A DNA stretch of 64,000 bases from Rhyzopertha dominica. Its lineage: Eukaryota > Arthropoda > Insecta > Coleoptera > Bostrichidae. The stretch lies in the NCBI GenBank assembly GCA_025024175.1, contig QCXZ01000137.1:68882680-68946679 (forward strand), in the 5' to 3' direction. The translations under genes and the position numbers were made by a program. The stretch's first letter is position 1, and the number at the start of each line of letters is the position of its first letter. The notes beneath the pieces are model-generated. The model saw only the letters and a list, made by a program, of their open reading frames with translations, did not search any database and was not told the origin of the DNA. Positions 1-10,261 of this stretch are shown piece after piece.

Positions 1-1882
1 CTGAGTATTGCTGTCGTTAAGATTGAGCTGAAGTAAGTGAAGCAGCATTTTCAAATTTTCTGGTTTATTCGGGAAGTATTTGAAACAGACATAATGGATA
101 AGATTCCTTGTTCAATGACCAACAATATTTTTCCGTTTGAACTTTCAATATATTCTTACAAAATATAAAACAATTCAGAATTCATAACTATTTACTATAA
201 TTAAAAGCGCATTTTGTTTAATAATTTTGGCACGCTCGTCATCTTTTTTGCAATTCAGTGTTTTTTTAACAAATTGTTAATACCAACTAATACTTCTTTG
301 TTTAGCTTATTTTTATTGACGATCATTTTTTTTCGATTACAGAATCCCTGTCAACAACTGACGTATTGTAGTAACAAGATTACGCCTACAGAGACGAGTG
401 GATGATACTGTAGTACCACTAGATGGCATGGTGTCATCCACACTCTAATTCTCGCAGCTAATATATTGTTTTGAAAGTCAGTAAACAAAACTTAATACTC
501 AAACACCTTGGTTATCATTGAAATTCTGTGTCATTTGTGGTTATGAAGTCCTGAAAAGTATTCTTCCCTACCGTAAGTACTTTTTCCGCCAAATGATTAT
601 GGTTGTGTATAATTGTGATTATGTGCGTATATAGGACTATGGACTATTTCTTAAATGAATGGATATACTGCTGAATTTAGGCGCCTACTACATTTAAGGG
701 GTATCACAGCATTCAGGTAGTTCATAACCTGTCAGCCATTTGAGGGTGTGAGTGAAACATTAAGTCCTACGGAAGTGGAAAATTGCATTGCGCGAATGTC
801 AATTACGAAGGTTATGTGGTAATGGTCTGTATTCATTTTTTTTATTTCTCCCCAAAAAACATTACCGAGCTGCTATTAAATGGGTGATTTGTAGATATAT
901 TGTTACTTATAGTTTATTTCACCAGGTTTCCTAATGTGTCGTAAAGCGTTAAAATGCATTTATCTTTATATTCTCATCTCCTTCTACAGCACCACTAGTG
1001 TTATGGTCGAAGCACACACGTTACTCTCTCTCTCTCTATATATATATTAAAATGTTTGTGGGACTAAGCACAGCGTTTGAAATTCTGTCAACGGTCAAAT
1101 TAGGACGGAGCTTTCCAGTGCAATGAAAATCTACCCGTTTTTCACTAACACTTTGTTCAAATAATAGATTGGAGTAGAATTTAACGTTTAATATTCAATA
1201 CCTTTGTTAACAGTTCATACAACTTCCTCATTCAAAAACGACTTTTTTCGTTTCTATATCAACTGACTGACAAAAACCTAAAACATTTTTTTTCTATTCC
1301 TAATCAACCTATCAAATGTCCGTAACAAAGCTATACACAACCAACTACAACTAACTTATCTATGGCTATACAGGTACATCGTAGATTTAAACGTACTCAA
1401 GAAATTTTATGGCAGATCGGGATAAAATAGTGAAATAAATAATTGTATAAACCCTTCACTTACCTCCATGATGCTGAATCCAGTTTCAGTTTTTAGTTAG
1501 ACATCATCTGACTGTTAGACACTGACTGCCTTTTCGAAAAGACATAGCAAGATCATCCTTTAAATTGCTATATCGTTTTCTTGATTAGGCTTGCGGAATT
1601 GAGACCTGTCTCATAAAATCAACTTATGGCGGAATGATTTTAGCCTGTCACATTAGCTATATAATCCATCGAATATTTCTATCTCAACAGAGTTAATACT
1701 CCTACTGCCTCTTTTATTGATAATGTGAAGTTATTTCCACTCGTTCAAAATGCTTTTTTTCACACCTACAAGAGTGCTAATTCGTTTAAACCATAGCAAA
1801 AAAGCTCACTAAAATATCCAAATCAAACCGTGTGTGGCAGCATTATATTGAAATCTCAGAGGGAGTTCAAAGCCTATCTATA
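1..1882. other. non-coding AT-rich flank
   Basis: No reading frame here resembles a known protein. The stretch contains one short microsatellite and scattered homopolymer runs. I see no transposon ends, RNA gene or splice-site pattern that I would defend. Confidence 0.5.
1023..1048. repeat. (CT)n(TA)n microsatellite
   Basis: A dinucleotide run of CT units passes directly into TA units over about 26 bp. It is a simple-sequence repeat with no evident gene association. Confidence 0.8.
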
Positions 1883-2347
1883 TTACCATGCCTTAGAATT
1901 TTTGTGGGAAAATAGTGGTCTGTTACTTTTGTCTTGGAGTTTATTTAAATACAACGCGGCTACAACATAAACAACAAAATCGCATTGACAATGAGTAAAA
2001 TGTGCGCATTCTAAAGTAGACATCGGTTTATCCAGGCAATAATTTCCCAGCTGACAAGTTTTTATTTGAACTAGGCACGTTGCGTCGCTTTTCCACGACA
2101 GATAATCTGATAATCTGCAACCTTGTGCGAAGACGAAAGATGTGTAACTGCTTTCGGTGTCCATAAAAAGTGGAGAACAAATAAAAGAAACCCACAACGT
2201 GGACACAGCAAAGGCAATAAATGTCAAGGTGGGTGTGTATATGTAATAAGGTTTGTCCGGCACTGCGAAGTATGCTGACCACAAAAAGTGTCTTTGGAAT
2301 ACTACTGACGTCCAGACCGGGCCGAACAAAACAAGGCAATTTTTCAT
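1883..2347 (-). CDS. unassigned open frame, 154 codons
   Basis: This is the longest minus-strand frame in the first 10 kb without a transposon signature. The predicted product starts MKNCLVLFG and has several hydrophobic stretches in its first 60 residues (for example around YIYTPTLTFIAFAV), then a cysteine-rich second half. A second frame overlaps the same DNA for 109 codons, so openness alone is weak evidence. The local base composition is richer in G and C than the flanks. I recognise no family, no clear splice signals and no neighbouring exon. It could be an exon of a small membrane protein or a chance frame, and chance is more likely. Confidence 0.15.
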   Translation of the reverse strand: MKNCLVLFGPVWTSVVFQRHFLWSAYFAVPDKPYYIYTPTLTFIAFAVSTLWVSFICSPLFMDTESSYTSFVFAQGCRLSDYLSWKSDATCLVQIKTCQLGNYCLDKPMSTLECAHFTHCQCDFVVYVVAALYLNKLQDKSNRPLFSHKNSKAW

Positions 2348-3340
2348 CCCTTAACAAATCGGTTGGCAGTGCGTCATTCAGCTTCGTTTTATACGTTTTT
2401 GTTACTAATTGAAAGTTTAAGCGTTTTTGAATGCTTCAGCCAATGTCAACCGCAGGAAGGATTGAATGGATTCTAACGGGGCTTCCATGAATTTTTGTGG
2501 GGATTGAAAAATGCATTGCGAAGCTAGAACGAGATGTAATTAACGTCAAACCTTTACACAGGACTGGGGCAGCGTAAAGCTTTGTTTGTCATTCTTGCCG
2601 ATGCTTGATGACAGCTCGTTTTTCAAGATGGATATCATAAAGGGTTTTAAAACGCGTCTACAATCTCTCAAAATATTCTTAATTGTTGGAGATAGCGAAG
2701 CTGTTTCTATCCTTATTATCCGCTCATTTAAATTCATTTTCACTTCCTATAGAATAAAAGCGGAGTTTTTGTACAGTAAAAGCATTTCGGAGGCCTGCAT
2801 CGTCAAACACTCATTCAAAGTTTAAAATTTATCTACCTGTTATAAGGAAAACCTCTTTTTAAGAGAGTCAACGATGTTTAACCGAACTAATAATTTCATT
2901 AAATAAATGTCTACTTACGTTAGTTATTTTAATATGCACTGAACAAAAAAATTAAGATAAGAAATTGTTCTTCATTGTAACCAAAAATGAACTGTGTTTA
3001 GGGAATAAAGGTTTCCTTAGATTATATCGTGCATCATCTGGTTCGAGGTAAATGTATACCTGAGTATACTTGTTGAGTAAAATTTGCTGCACATGAGTTT
3101 TAATATTATTACAATGTTACTACTTTGCCTGTTATTATTGCTTTAAGAACTAGACTTTTAAAAATTTTATATGTACGAGTACTTAATAATAATTTATTTG
3201 TCATATGAAAGGCACATAGCAATGTAGTGAAATAGTATCGTAAATGATAATAAAAATCGTTGGTTGTAAGAACTTAAACTTTCGCGGCCAGTGTTCGATT
3301 GGAATTTTAGACATTTTGGGGTTAGACCGCGTCTCATTTT
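2348..3340. other. non-coding stretch
   Basis: About 1 kb of AT-rich DNA. Two overlapping frames of 65 and 79 codons lie on opposite strands around 2546-2825. They look like chance frames, since neither resembles a known protein. Confidence 0.4.
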
Positions 3341-3342
3341 AA

Positions 3343-3390
3343 AATAAGGTCGACGTTTCGCCCGCACTTGTAAGGGGCATCATCAGGACA
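3343..3390 (-). other. hammerhead-like motif (Penelope-type tail signature?)
   Basis: Read on the minus strand, the order is CTGATGA, a short GC-rich hairpin (GCCC paired with GGGC), then GAAACGTC. This matches the order of the hammerhead ribozyme core (CUGANGA, stem II, GAAA). One extra base lies between CTGATGA and the stem, so it is not a canonical core. Hammerhead motifs are known in Penelope-like retroelements and some other retroelements. No reverse transcriptase of that class is visible next to it. Assignment to such an element is inference. Confidence 0.35.
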
Positions 3391-3639
3391 GGAACGAGGA
3401 TAGGGCAGATGTGGGAGATTGTGAAAGTGGAGATAGCCGTTGGGTGATTGGGTATCAAATTTGCTTTTATGTCATACTGATATTAGTTATAAACCAGTTA
3501 ATTGAAATGAATCTTTTACATTCTTACCCTTGCTTTTACGACTTCCAGTGAAATCTGTTGTCCTATGTTGTGTGTATCGTCCATCATCTTTAAGAAATTA
3601 TAATGTTTTCATTGAAGAGTTTGAAGACTTATACTCTAG
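3391..3639. other. non-coding, upstream of LINE A
   Basis: Short spacer between the hammerhead-like motif and the first recognisable endonuclease sequence of the LINE. It may contain more of the decayed LINE 5' part, but I cannot support a reading frame. Confidence 0.3.
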
Positions 3640-3993
3640 AATTGTTTATCTTGCAGGCAGTCTTCTCTTTTTTGGGTGACATAAATATTGACTGTTTGGA
3701 CGTTAACCATAATCCTACTCAAAAATATCTAGACTTATTAAATGCTCTCAATTTATATCAGGTTGTAGAGGAACCCAACTAAAATTTCACTGCGTGCACA
3801 AACTCTTAATAGATCATATTATTGCATCCGATCTATATATGATTAAATCTGTCGCATCTAATCAATATATTTCTGATCATAGTGTAATTTCGTGTGAGCT
3901 AAACTGTTTTGTACAACGGCCATCCGACAATTCTGTTTTTACTGAGTATCGCAGTTTTAAAAGCTTCAACCAAGACAATTTCCTTCAAGACTA
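3640..3993 (+). pseudogene. LINE A endonuclease domain remnant
   Basis: Translating in two frames gives the C-terminal half of an exonuclease-endonuclease-phosphatase domain. It has the GDIN motif (usual GDFN) near 3675, then LIDHIIASD, and the final SDHSVISC, where the SDH aspartate-histidine pair is part of the catalytic site. A stop after the EEPN stretch and a frame change near 3782 break it. In active LINEs this domain nicks target DNA to prime reverse transcription. Here it is non-functional. It sits about 260 bp upstream of the RT part, a normal spacing for a linker that has lost its frame. Confidence 0.7.
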
Positions 3994-4254
3994 AGTCACT
4001 AAGAAATCTAGTAAACAAATCTATAATACTAGAAAAGAGCTTACCTTCAGTTTCGTATGAAAACTACTAATAGATTTAAATTATTTGCCGAACTCAAATT
4101 GTTAGGTACCAGTTTCAAGAATCATTCACGCAGTTTACCAAGTAATTTAACTTGTTAAAACAATACTTAAATACCAAATTAGTGAACTCAAACTTTCAAT
4201 TTGTTTCTACAACTGAGACAGAAGGGTCTGAAATTCTCTTGTCTATAAAGACGA

Positions 4255-4797
4255 TTGATTGCAAAGGGTCACGATGGTATTCCTACTAACTTGCTACTTT
4301 ATGCCCTGCCGATTATTTTACCTTATATCATGCATATTATTAATACATGTATTGGTCTCTCTGTTGTACTTGATACTTGGAAGAAATTTGTGGTCATACC
4401 AATCCCTAAAAGCAACACTCCCGAGAGTTTCAAGGACCCTAGACCTATAAGCATACTTCCTACTCTTTCTAAAATACTCGAGCGAGTGATGGCTAATCAA
4501 CTTCTTTCTTATGTTAACACTTATAATCTTCTACTTACCACACAGTCTGGTTTTCGCAAAGGTTATAGCTGTGAAACTGCACTGCTTAATGTTACTGATA
4601 ATATTATGGCAGCTATGGATTCTGGTCAGGCGTGTCTGCTGGTCCTCGTCGATTTTTCCAGGGCGTTTGATGCTCTCAGTCATGAACTACTTTTAGCTAT
4701 TCTATATCACTTGGGTTTAGGGCCAGATGCATTGCGGCTATTTCAGAGTTATTTCTCCAATAGGAGCCAAATTGTTAAAATTGGAAACACCTTTATA
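4255..4797 (+). pseudogene. LINE A reverse transcriptase, N-terminal half
   Basis: An open frame of about 180 codons encodes the fingers and first palm motif of a LINE reverse transcriptase. DGIPTNLL lies near the start, followed by PRPISILPTLSKILERV, QSGFRKGYSCETALL, and motif A in LVDFSRAFD, whose first aspartate is a catalytic metal ligand. The frame runs into the left TIR of the mariner at 4798, so the last residues of the nominal frame are transposon, not LINE. The second half of the domain, with the YADD box, resumes at 6123. The family is CR1/Jockey-like by general resemblance. Confidence 0.85.
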
Positions 4798-4829
4798 CGA
4801 GGCATGTTTTTTAAGTAAGTACCGTTTTG
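4798..4829 (+). repeat. mariner left TIR (32 bp)
   Basis: Begins CGAGGCATG directly after a TA dinucleotide and is the exact reverse complement of 6091-6122. In mariners the transposase binds within such TIRs. Confidence 0.97.
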
Positions 4830-4959
4830 CGATTCCGCCGCCGCAGCGCTACGGTCGGCGTTCCGCGCATGCGCGCTGGTTACCTACATCTCTTGTCTAC
4901 GCACTGACGCCATTACAGTTTGATTCTTTATTGTATACGTTGTTTACTGAGTGTTTAAG

Positions 4960-6025
4960 ATGCCTCCGACAATCGTGAGTCCCGCCGATTGTGAAGTACG
5001 GGCTGTTATACGATTTCTTAGTGCTAAAGGCGTAAAACCGATCGATATTCATCGTGAGATCTGTGAAGTTTACGGACAAGACATTATGAGTGATGGAATG
5101 GTAAGGAAATGGGTGAGAGCATTTAAAGATGGCCGCACAAATGTGCATGATGAAAAACGGAATGGGCGTCCTTCGGTCGTTAATGAAGATTTGGTGCAGA
5201 AAGTGAACGAAAAGGTGAGAGAAAACAGACGCTTTACAATTTCATCATTGTGCGACTGCTTTCCTCAATATTCTTGTAGTGTTTTGTATCGCATTGTGAC
5301 CGAGAACTTGAATTACCGGAAATTGTGTTCACGTTGGGTTCCGAAAATGTTGACGGATTTGGACAAAACCCAACGTTTAGGCAGTGCATTGACTTTCCTT
5401 GAGCGGTACCACGATGAAGGTGAAGATTTTTTAGACCAAATTGTTACTGGTGACGAAACGTGGGTGGCCTACGTCACACCAGAATCGAAACAACAATCCA
5501 TGGAATGGCGACATTCATCATCACCCAAAAAAGTGAAGTTTAAGCAAACAATTTCTGCCCGGAAAATCATATGCACAGTTTTTTGGGACAGAAAAGGAGT
5601 ATTGCTAGTTTCTGCCTCGTAATGAGACAATCAATGCAGCGTCTTATTGTAAGATATTGAACAATCTGCGTCGTGCAATCCAGAACAAAAGACGTGGCAA
5701 GTTGAGTAAGGGTATCGTTTTGCTGCATGACAATGCTCGTCCACATGTGGCTAATCGGACCAAAGATCTCATCAAATCTTTTAAATGGGAAACTCTAGAT
5801 CATCCTCCATACAGCCCTGATCTGGCGCACAGCGACTACCATTTGTTCCTGCACTTGAAGAAACACCTGGGTGGTCAGCGTCTTCAAGACGATAACGAAG
5901 TCGAAACATTTGTGATACAGTGGTTAACAAGTCAGGCGGCAGAATTTTATGAGGAGGGTATTCAAAAACTGGTGCCACGTTATGACAAGTGCCTCAATAT
6001 TCACGGAAATTATGTAGAAAAGTAG
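4960..6025 (+). pseudogene. mariner transposase, one frameshift
   Basis: The ATG at 4960 starts MPPTIVSPADC. The N-terminal region carries the paired helix-turn-helix DNA-binding domain (about residues 1-110), including WVRAFKDG and NGRP, then the WVPK linker motif. Catalytic aspartates are visible in TGDETW, in LHDNARPH and in PDLAHSDY, with 34 residues between the second and third, the D34D spacing of mariner. The usual PSDY is HSDY here. A small deletion around 5605-5612 shifts the frame just before LPRNET, and the rest reads on in another frame to the stop at 6023. Total length is close to the usual 345 or so residues. It is probably inactive unless the shift is an assembly error. Confidence 0.93.
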
Positions 6026-6090
6026 ATTAAGGTACAGGCTTTCATGTAAGATAAAATTATTGCAATATCTTTGCACGTCTTTTTTAATTC

Positions 6091-6122
6091 CAAAACGGTA
6101 CTTACTTAAAAAACATGCCTCG
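6091..6122 (-). repeat. mariner right TIR (32 bp)
   Basis: Exact inverted copy of 4798-4829, followed by the TA duplication at 6123-6124. Confidence 0.97.
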
Positions 6123-7050
6123 TAAATTCATCTGTTCTACACTGTGGGGTTTCCCAAGGACCGCTACTATTGACCCTGTATATATCTGTTATCGTTCCTG
6201 CTGTAAAATTCGGTGAATGTCACTTCTATGCAGATGATACACAATACACTGTATTCTTTTAATAAAGATAATGTTACTGATCTCAAGAAGGAGTTATTAT
6301 CCGATTTAAATAAACTGTACTCTGCATCCGCGGCGCACTCGTTGACATTAATTCCTATGAAATCTCAAATGATTTGTTTGGAATACCTCCTAAGTCCGAG
6401 GAGTACAACGATATAGCAGTAGTTTAAACATAAAAATACAAAATGAGTCCATACAGCTTGCAGCGTCTGCACGTAATTTAGGTCTTATCCTTGATAACCA
6501 ATTACGTTTTAAAACCCATTTGAACTCCCTTATAGGAAGATCTTACGCTAACCTAAAAATAATTTACAATCTTCGTCAACTCCTAAGCACAAGTGAAAAA
6601 AATCTATCTGTGTGATACTTTAGTTTTATCACCATTTGATTACGCTGATTCTGTTTATAGTCCATGCATAGACAGCTCCGACCGTAGAATAATACAGGTT
6701 GTACNAAGTTATTGCTTGCGGTATTAGAAAAAACCACATATTACCCACGAGCTTAAAATGATACCGTGGTTGAATATGGCGACAGGGAGGGCATTTCATT
6801 GTGTTTGCTTATATCATAAGATTATCCTGTACAAAACACCACCATACCTTTACAAAAAAATCGAATTCATATATTATCGATTCCTTTACACAGACACAGT
6901 TTCTTCAAAAGGTCATTCGCTTATAATATCTCTGTTTTATATAACTCTGTTATAATCTAAAATCTAAAACAATTAGTAGCTTTAAAGTTGCCTACAAAAA
7001 GTCTTTACTTGCCATTCCCCGATCACAACACACAGTAATGCATGTCTGTT
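6123..7050 (+). pseudogene. LINE A reverse transcriptase second half and C-terminus
   Basis: Directly after the mariner TA, the translation gives GVSQGPLLLTLY (usual GVPQG...GPLL box) and then FYADDTQ at 6224-6241, the motif C with the two catalytic aspartates. Thumb-like sequence follows (GLILDNQLRFKTHL near 6480), and then a C-terminal stretch with LYHKIILYKTPPYL near 6797, typical of the ends of CR1/Jockey-type ORF2 proteins. Multiple frame changes and stops, plus one N at 6705, show decay. This half and 4255-4797 were one gene before the mariner inserted. Confidence 0.8.
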
Positions 7051-7110
7051 CTTCTGGGGGTGTACTTGTTGCTTGTTTCTACACATTATTCTTGCTTTTC
7101 GTTACTTCAC

Positions 7111-7202
7111 ATTTATGATTTTTCTTCTCCAACTTAGTTATTGCCATTCTATCTTGTTTTTCCCTTTTTTTACTTGATTTGCAATAGTTACTGCCTTGTT
7201 GA
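7111..7202. other. T-rich junction between two LINE fragments
   Basis: Pyrimidine-rich sequence, possibly the 3' untranslated end of LINE A. LINE B motifs begin just after it. Confidence 0.3.
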
Positions 7203-8070
7203 ATGATTAATCTGTTATCTACCACATCCAAAGCTACATTGGTAACATCTGGTGTGCCGCAGGGATCACATCTGGGGCCTTTATTGTTCAATATATACAT
7301 CAATGATATCTCTAAATGCTTTCAGTTCTCAAAATATATAATGTATGCCGATGATTTAAAAATCTATCACAGCATTACTTGTCAGGATGATATAACAAAA
7401 TTTCAAAAGGACTTAAATAAACTATCACAATATTGCAGCGATAACAATTTACATTTAAACCTTAAAAAGTGCCATCATATTACCTTTACTAGAAACAATA
7501 TTGTAATACCTACAGCATTTTCCTTATCAGGCGGTGTTCTACAAACTGTTAAGCAAGTGCGTGACTTGGGTATAACGCTTGACTCCAAATTACTTTTTGA
7601 CCAACACATTAACAATAATACAATGAAAGCTAACAGAATGTTGGGTTTCCTTTGTCGGAGTTGCCAGGCGTTTAAAAATCCAAACACAATACGAAACCTT
7701 TATATTGCTTATGTGGTCAGTTTGCTAAACTACTGTTCGGTAGTTTGGAATCCATGCTATAATACTTACATAGAACAAATAGAAAATGTTCAAAAAAAAA
7801 TTCGTAAGGTATGTTAATAAAAAATACTTCCCCTCAATTGTTGANCGGCGTCTTATTTATTGCAAATTAAATATACTGCAGCTTGAGAGTGTTAGGAAAG
7901 TTAATGATATCATGTTCTTATTCAAAATCATTAATAACAAAATCGACTCCTGTGACATTGTTGAAAGTATTAAACTTATAGTTCCCTCATACCTAACCCG
8001 CCATGTGAATTTATTGCAAATCGACAAATCAAACAGAAACTATTATTTATATTCACTAGCTATATGCTAG
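7203..8070 (+). pseudogene. LINE B reverse transcriptase, C-terminal part
   Basis: The first frame (to 7817) contains SGVPQGSHLGPLLF, then the motif C box MYADDLKIY, NLHLNLKKC, and RDLGITLDSKL, the palm-to-thumb order of Jockey/I-group LINE polymerases. A run of ten A residues around 7788-7800 coincides with a frame change. The product continues in the next frame through VRKVNDIMFLFKIINNKID to a stop at 8068-8070. An N at 7846 interrupts the second frame. The upstream catalytic aspartate (motif A) and the endonuclease are missing through 5' truncation, so it cannot act alone. Confidence 0.87.
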
Positions 8071-8142
8071 TATTAATTATATAACTTAATTATAGGGTCG
8101 GTATGTTTTTGGGCCCGTCCTGTTGTACCGATCAATACAAAC

Positions 8143-8185
<43 letters not shown>

Positions 8186-8187
8186 AT
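8143..8187 (+). repeat. (TAAA)n LINE 3' tail
   Basis: About eleven TAAA units directly at the end of LINE B. The tail marks the 3' end of the retrotransposon and its strand. Confidence 0.9.
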
Positions 8188-9923
8188 CTTCCGGTTGAGT
8201 GGAAGAGCAGATGCCGCCATCTTGGTCGGTATCTGAACGCCGCCGTTTCGTTTGCGCTTACACGTCGAGGTTTATTATACATGCCTTATATATATTATTA
8301 TTATATATTTGGGATCAAATATTACACCCATATCAGTCACAGTATAGAGCCTAGACATGTTTGTACAATTCAGACGATAGTCAAACAATATACGGTTAGT
8401 TTTTAAACTAAATGAGTCGGTTCCTCTTCTTTTTGTCAAACTTCATGTTATGTAAATTTAACCCAGTAACCATGACAGCACATTAAATTGAGGTATGTGT
8501 TTGGTTTAGATTTTAAACACAGGGTTGATTTTAGCTTAAAATAGAGAAGAGAAACCGGCCCAATGTCATTAAAATGCATTTACAAATGTTGAATGTAAGA
8601 TGTAAAATAAGCAAACTCACGTACGAACGAACGAAGCAATTGATCCTAGAAGCCTTCAGAAATGTTAGGCAAGCATTTGGGTCGCGTTTGTATGGAAACT
8701 CATCATAGCCAATTTAAAAACTTAAGAGTTGAAACTTGATGTAATTTTACAAGCAGATTTTAATAAAAGTTTAATATTTTGAAAAAATCGATCGGTATTC
8801 ATACGTATTTTCAAAAAGGGCTTTGAAAGAGTTAATGAAGGGTGAGAGCTACCAGACGTAGAATCTTAGGTTCTGATAATTGAATTTACATCATAACACG
8901 ATCACGCCAGGAACACAGGTAAAATCGACGTGTTTCTTCGAATATGTCTGCCATANAAATTATTGAGAGTTGCAATTTCTTTACGATCCATCAGATATAA
9001 GTGCCGCATTGGAAAAATTCTTAAAAATTGAGGAATAGTAGAAGAAATCCAACAGTAGTTAAAATTAAATCACTACAGAGCATTGTGCGTGAAAACGTTA
9101 TATTTTTTTTAAATTCTAAATTACGTATTTAATTGACTGACAACGCATTATGCTGCCTTTTATTAACTGATATATGTCACAGTATTAAAAAAATGGAAAT
9201 ACCAGAGATATGCAAATATTAAAACTATAACGATGTCTGCAAATTTAATCGTCTGGAAAAAGGTAAAAGTATAATCGTTTATAGACAAATCTGGTTGGTG
9301 TTTCTTTCTTTATAATAGGGGTGGTGTCATACCATCCTTACGTTTGTCTTTTTTTCTAAATTCATGTCACGTGACAGTGTCTCAAGAAATATTGCTATAC
9401 GAATTGATTTCAAGGAGGAAACAGCTTTCCTCGATTACTCGATCTCACAAGGACTGTATTTAATTTAGTGTTTTTACGCGGAGGCATCTCAGCTTGAAGT
9501 GGAATTTCGTTAACCCTAAGAAGCACGGTTTTATTCAAGTGTCTTTGAAACGCAAAAAGGTAAAAAGCCCTCTGCCGGCGCCACGCTTCGTAGGCGTATC
9601 GAGTGGTGCTAAAAATATCATTAGCTGAAGAAATATATCGGCACGCAGTTGTTCTTTTTGTGGCACAATAAAGTGTGTAACAATGTAAAATGTTAAGAGG
9701 GCGCGGTCTGCTTCAAGGTGAGTAGCTCGGTATACGTTTTGCAATGGATATCAGCATTCTCAGTATGGTTTGACAATACACATTATTACGGTTGCCTGGC
9801 ACCTCATTAAAAGTAGTCGAGTTACTGCGCCTGCTACTACTGCAGCAAATAATACTTTAATTGATACCATATCTGAAATAAGAACAACTTCTCTGAGTGC
9901 GTTCCATTATGCTTACATCGTGA
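8188..9923. other. non-coding stretch
   Basis: About 1.7 kb with no recognisable gene or repeat end. A GC-richer patch at about 9535-9740 gives a 69-codon minus-strand frame that I do not recognise. Confidence 0.4.
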
Positions 9924-10261
9924 TAAAGCGATTTATGCTATTATTATATAAGGAGTTCGTCCCGCACTGAAGATCATCAGGCTCACCCTGTGTGGTTATG
10001 CAAATTGCACACGGGGTTTTATACGTTAATTATGAAGTGAGAATGAGTATCTAAACGTGTTTATGGTAGTCACTTTCCGACGCATAATGAGGTCCATTAT
10101 ACTTCTTTTTTTATAGTTTGGTGGTATATCTTTATAATCTACCATAAATTTCCAGATTGGTAGTTTACCTTGAGTTGGAATCAACCAGAAATTGTGGTGT
10201 GTCGCGTGATAAATATGAGAAATTAATTCTTCACAGTTAGAAGGGTCAGTTGGATAATATA
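9924..10261 (+). repeat. duplicated unit copy 1, left part
   Basis: This matches 12334-12660 with scattered differences. It carries the same ATGCAAAT word and the same small hairpin (ACCCTGTGTG ... CACACGGGGT). The match breaks at 10261, exactly where the DD41D-type element begins, and continues after that element at 12054. Confidence 0.8.

Larger units (their letters stand above)
4798..6122 (+). mobile_element. mariner element (Tc1/mariner superfamily), near-complete
   Basis: A 1,325-bp element is bounded by perfect 32-bp TIRs and flanked on both sides by TA (4796-4797 and 6123-6124), the target duplication expected of mariner. It holds one transposase gene in the plus orientation with a single obvious frameshift. 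Perfect TIRs and an almost open gene suggest insertion much more recent than that of the surrounding LINE. The host LINE motifs join across it once it is set aside. Confidence 0.97.
3640..7110 (+). mobile_element. LINE A: decayed CR1/Jockey-type non-LTR retrotransposon, split by mariner
   Basis: Endonuclease, linker, reverse transcriptase and C-terminal parts follow one another on the plus strand, in the ORF2 order of apurinic-endonuclease-type LINEs. The body is interrupted at 4798-6122 by a mariner element with a TA target duplication, and LINE protein similarity resumes immediately after it. Several in-frame stops and shifts show the LINE is dead. The 5' end (ORF1) is missing. The 3' end is blurred by T-rich sequence near 7110. 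The clade is judged from motif style only. Confidence 0.8.
7203..8187 (+). mobile_element. LINE B: 5'-truncated non-LTR retrotransposon with (TAAA)n tail
   Basis: Coding similarity starts just before the GVPQG box of a reverse transcriptase and runs to a 3' untranslated part that ends in a tetranucleotide tail. 5' truncation with a simple-repeat 3' tail is the usual result of target-primed reverse transcription. It differs in sequence from LINE A and lies directly downstream in the same orientation. Confidence 0.88.

Noticed and set aside
396..445. Imperfect hairpin GAGTGGATGATAC ... GTGTCATCCACACTC
   Set aside because: Only about 12 pairs with a gap and a long unpaired loop; plausible by chance in a 64-kb window.
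2221..2412. 63-codon plus-strand frame
   Set aside because: Antisense to the larger minus-strand frame and without recognisable features.
5781..5978. 65-codon minus-strand frame inside the mariner
   Set aside because: Antisense shadow of the transposase.
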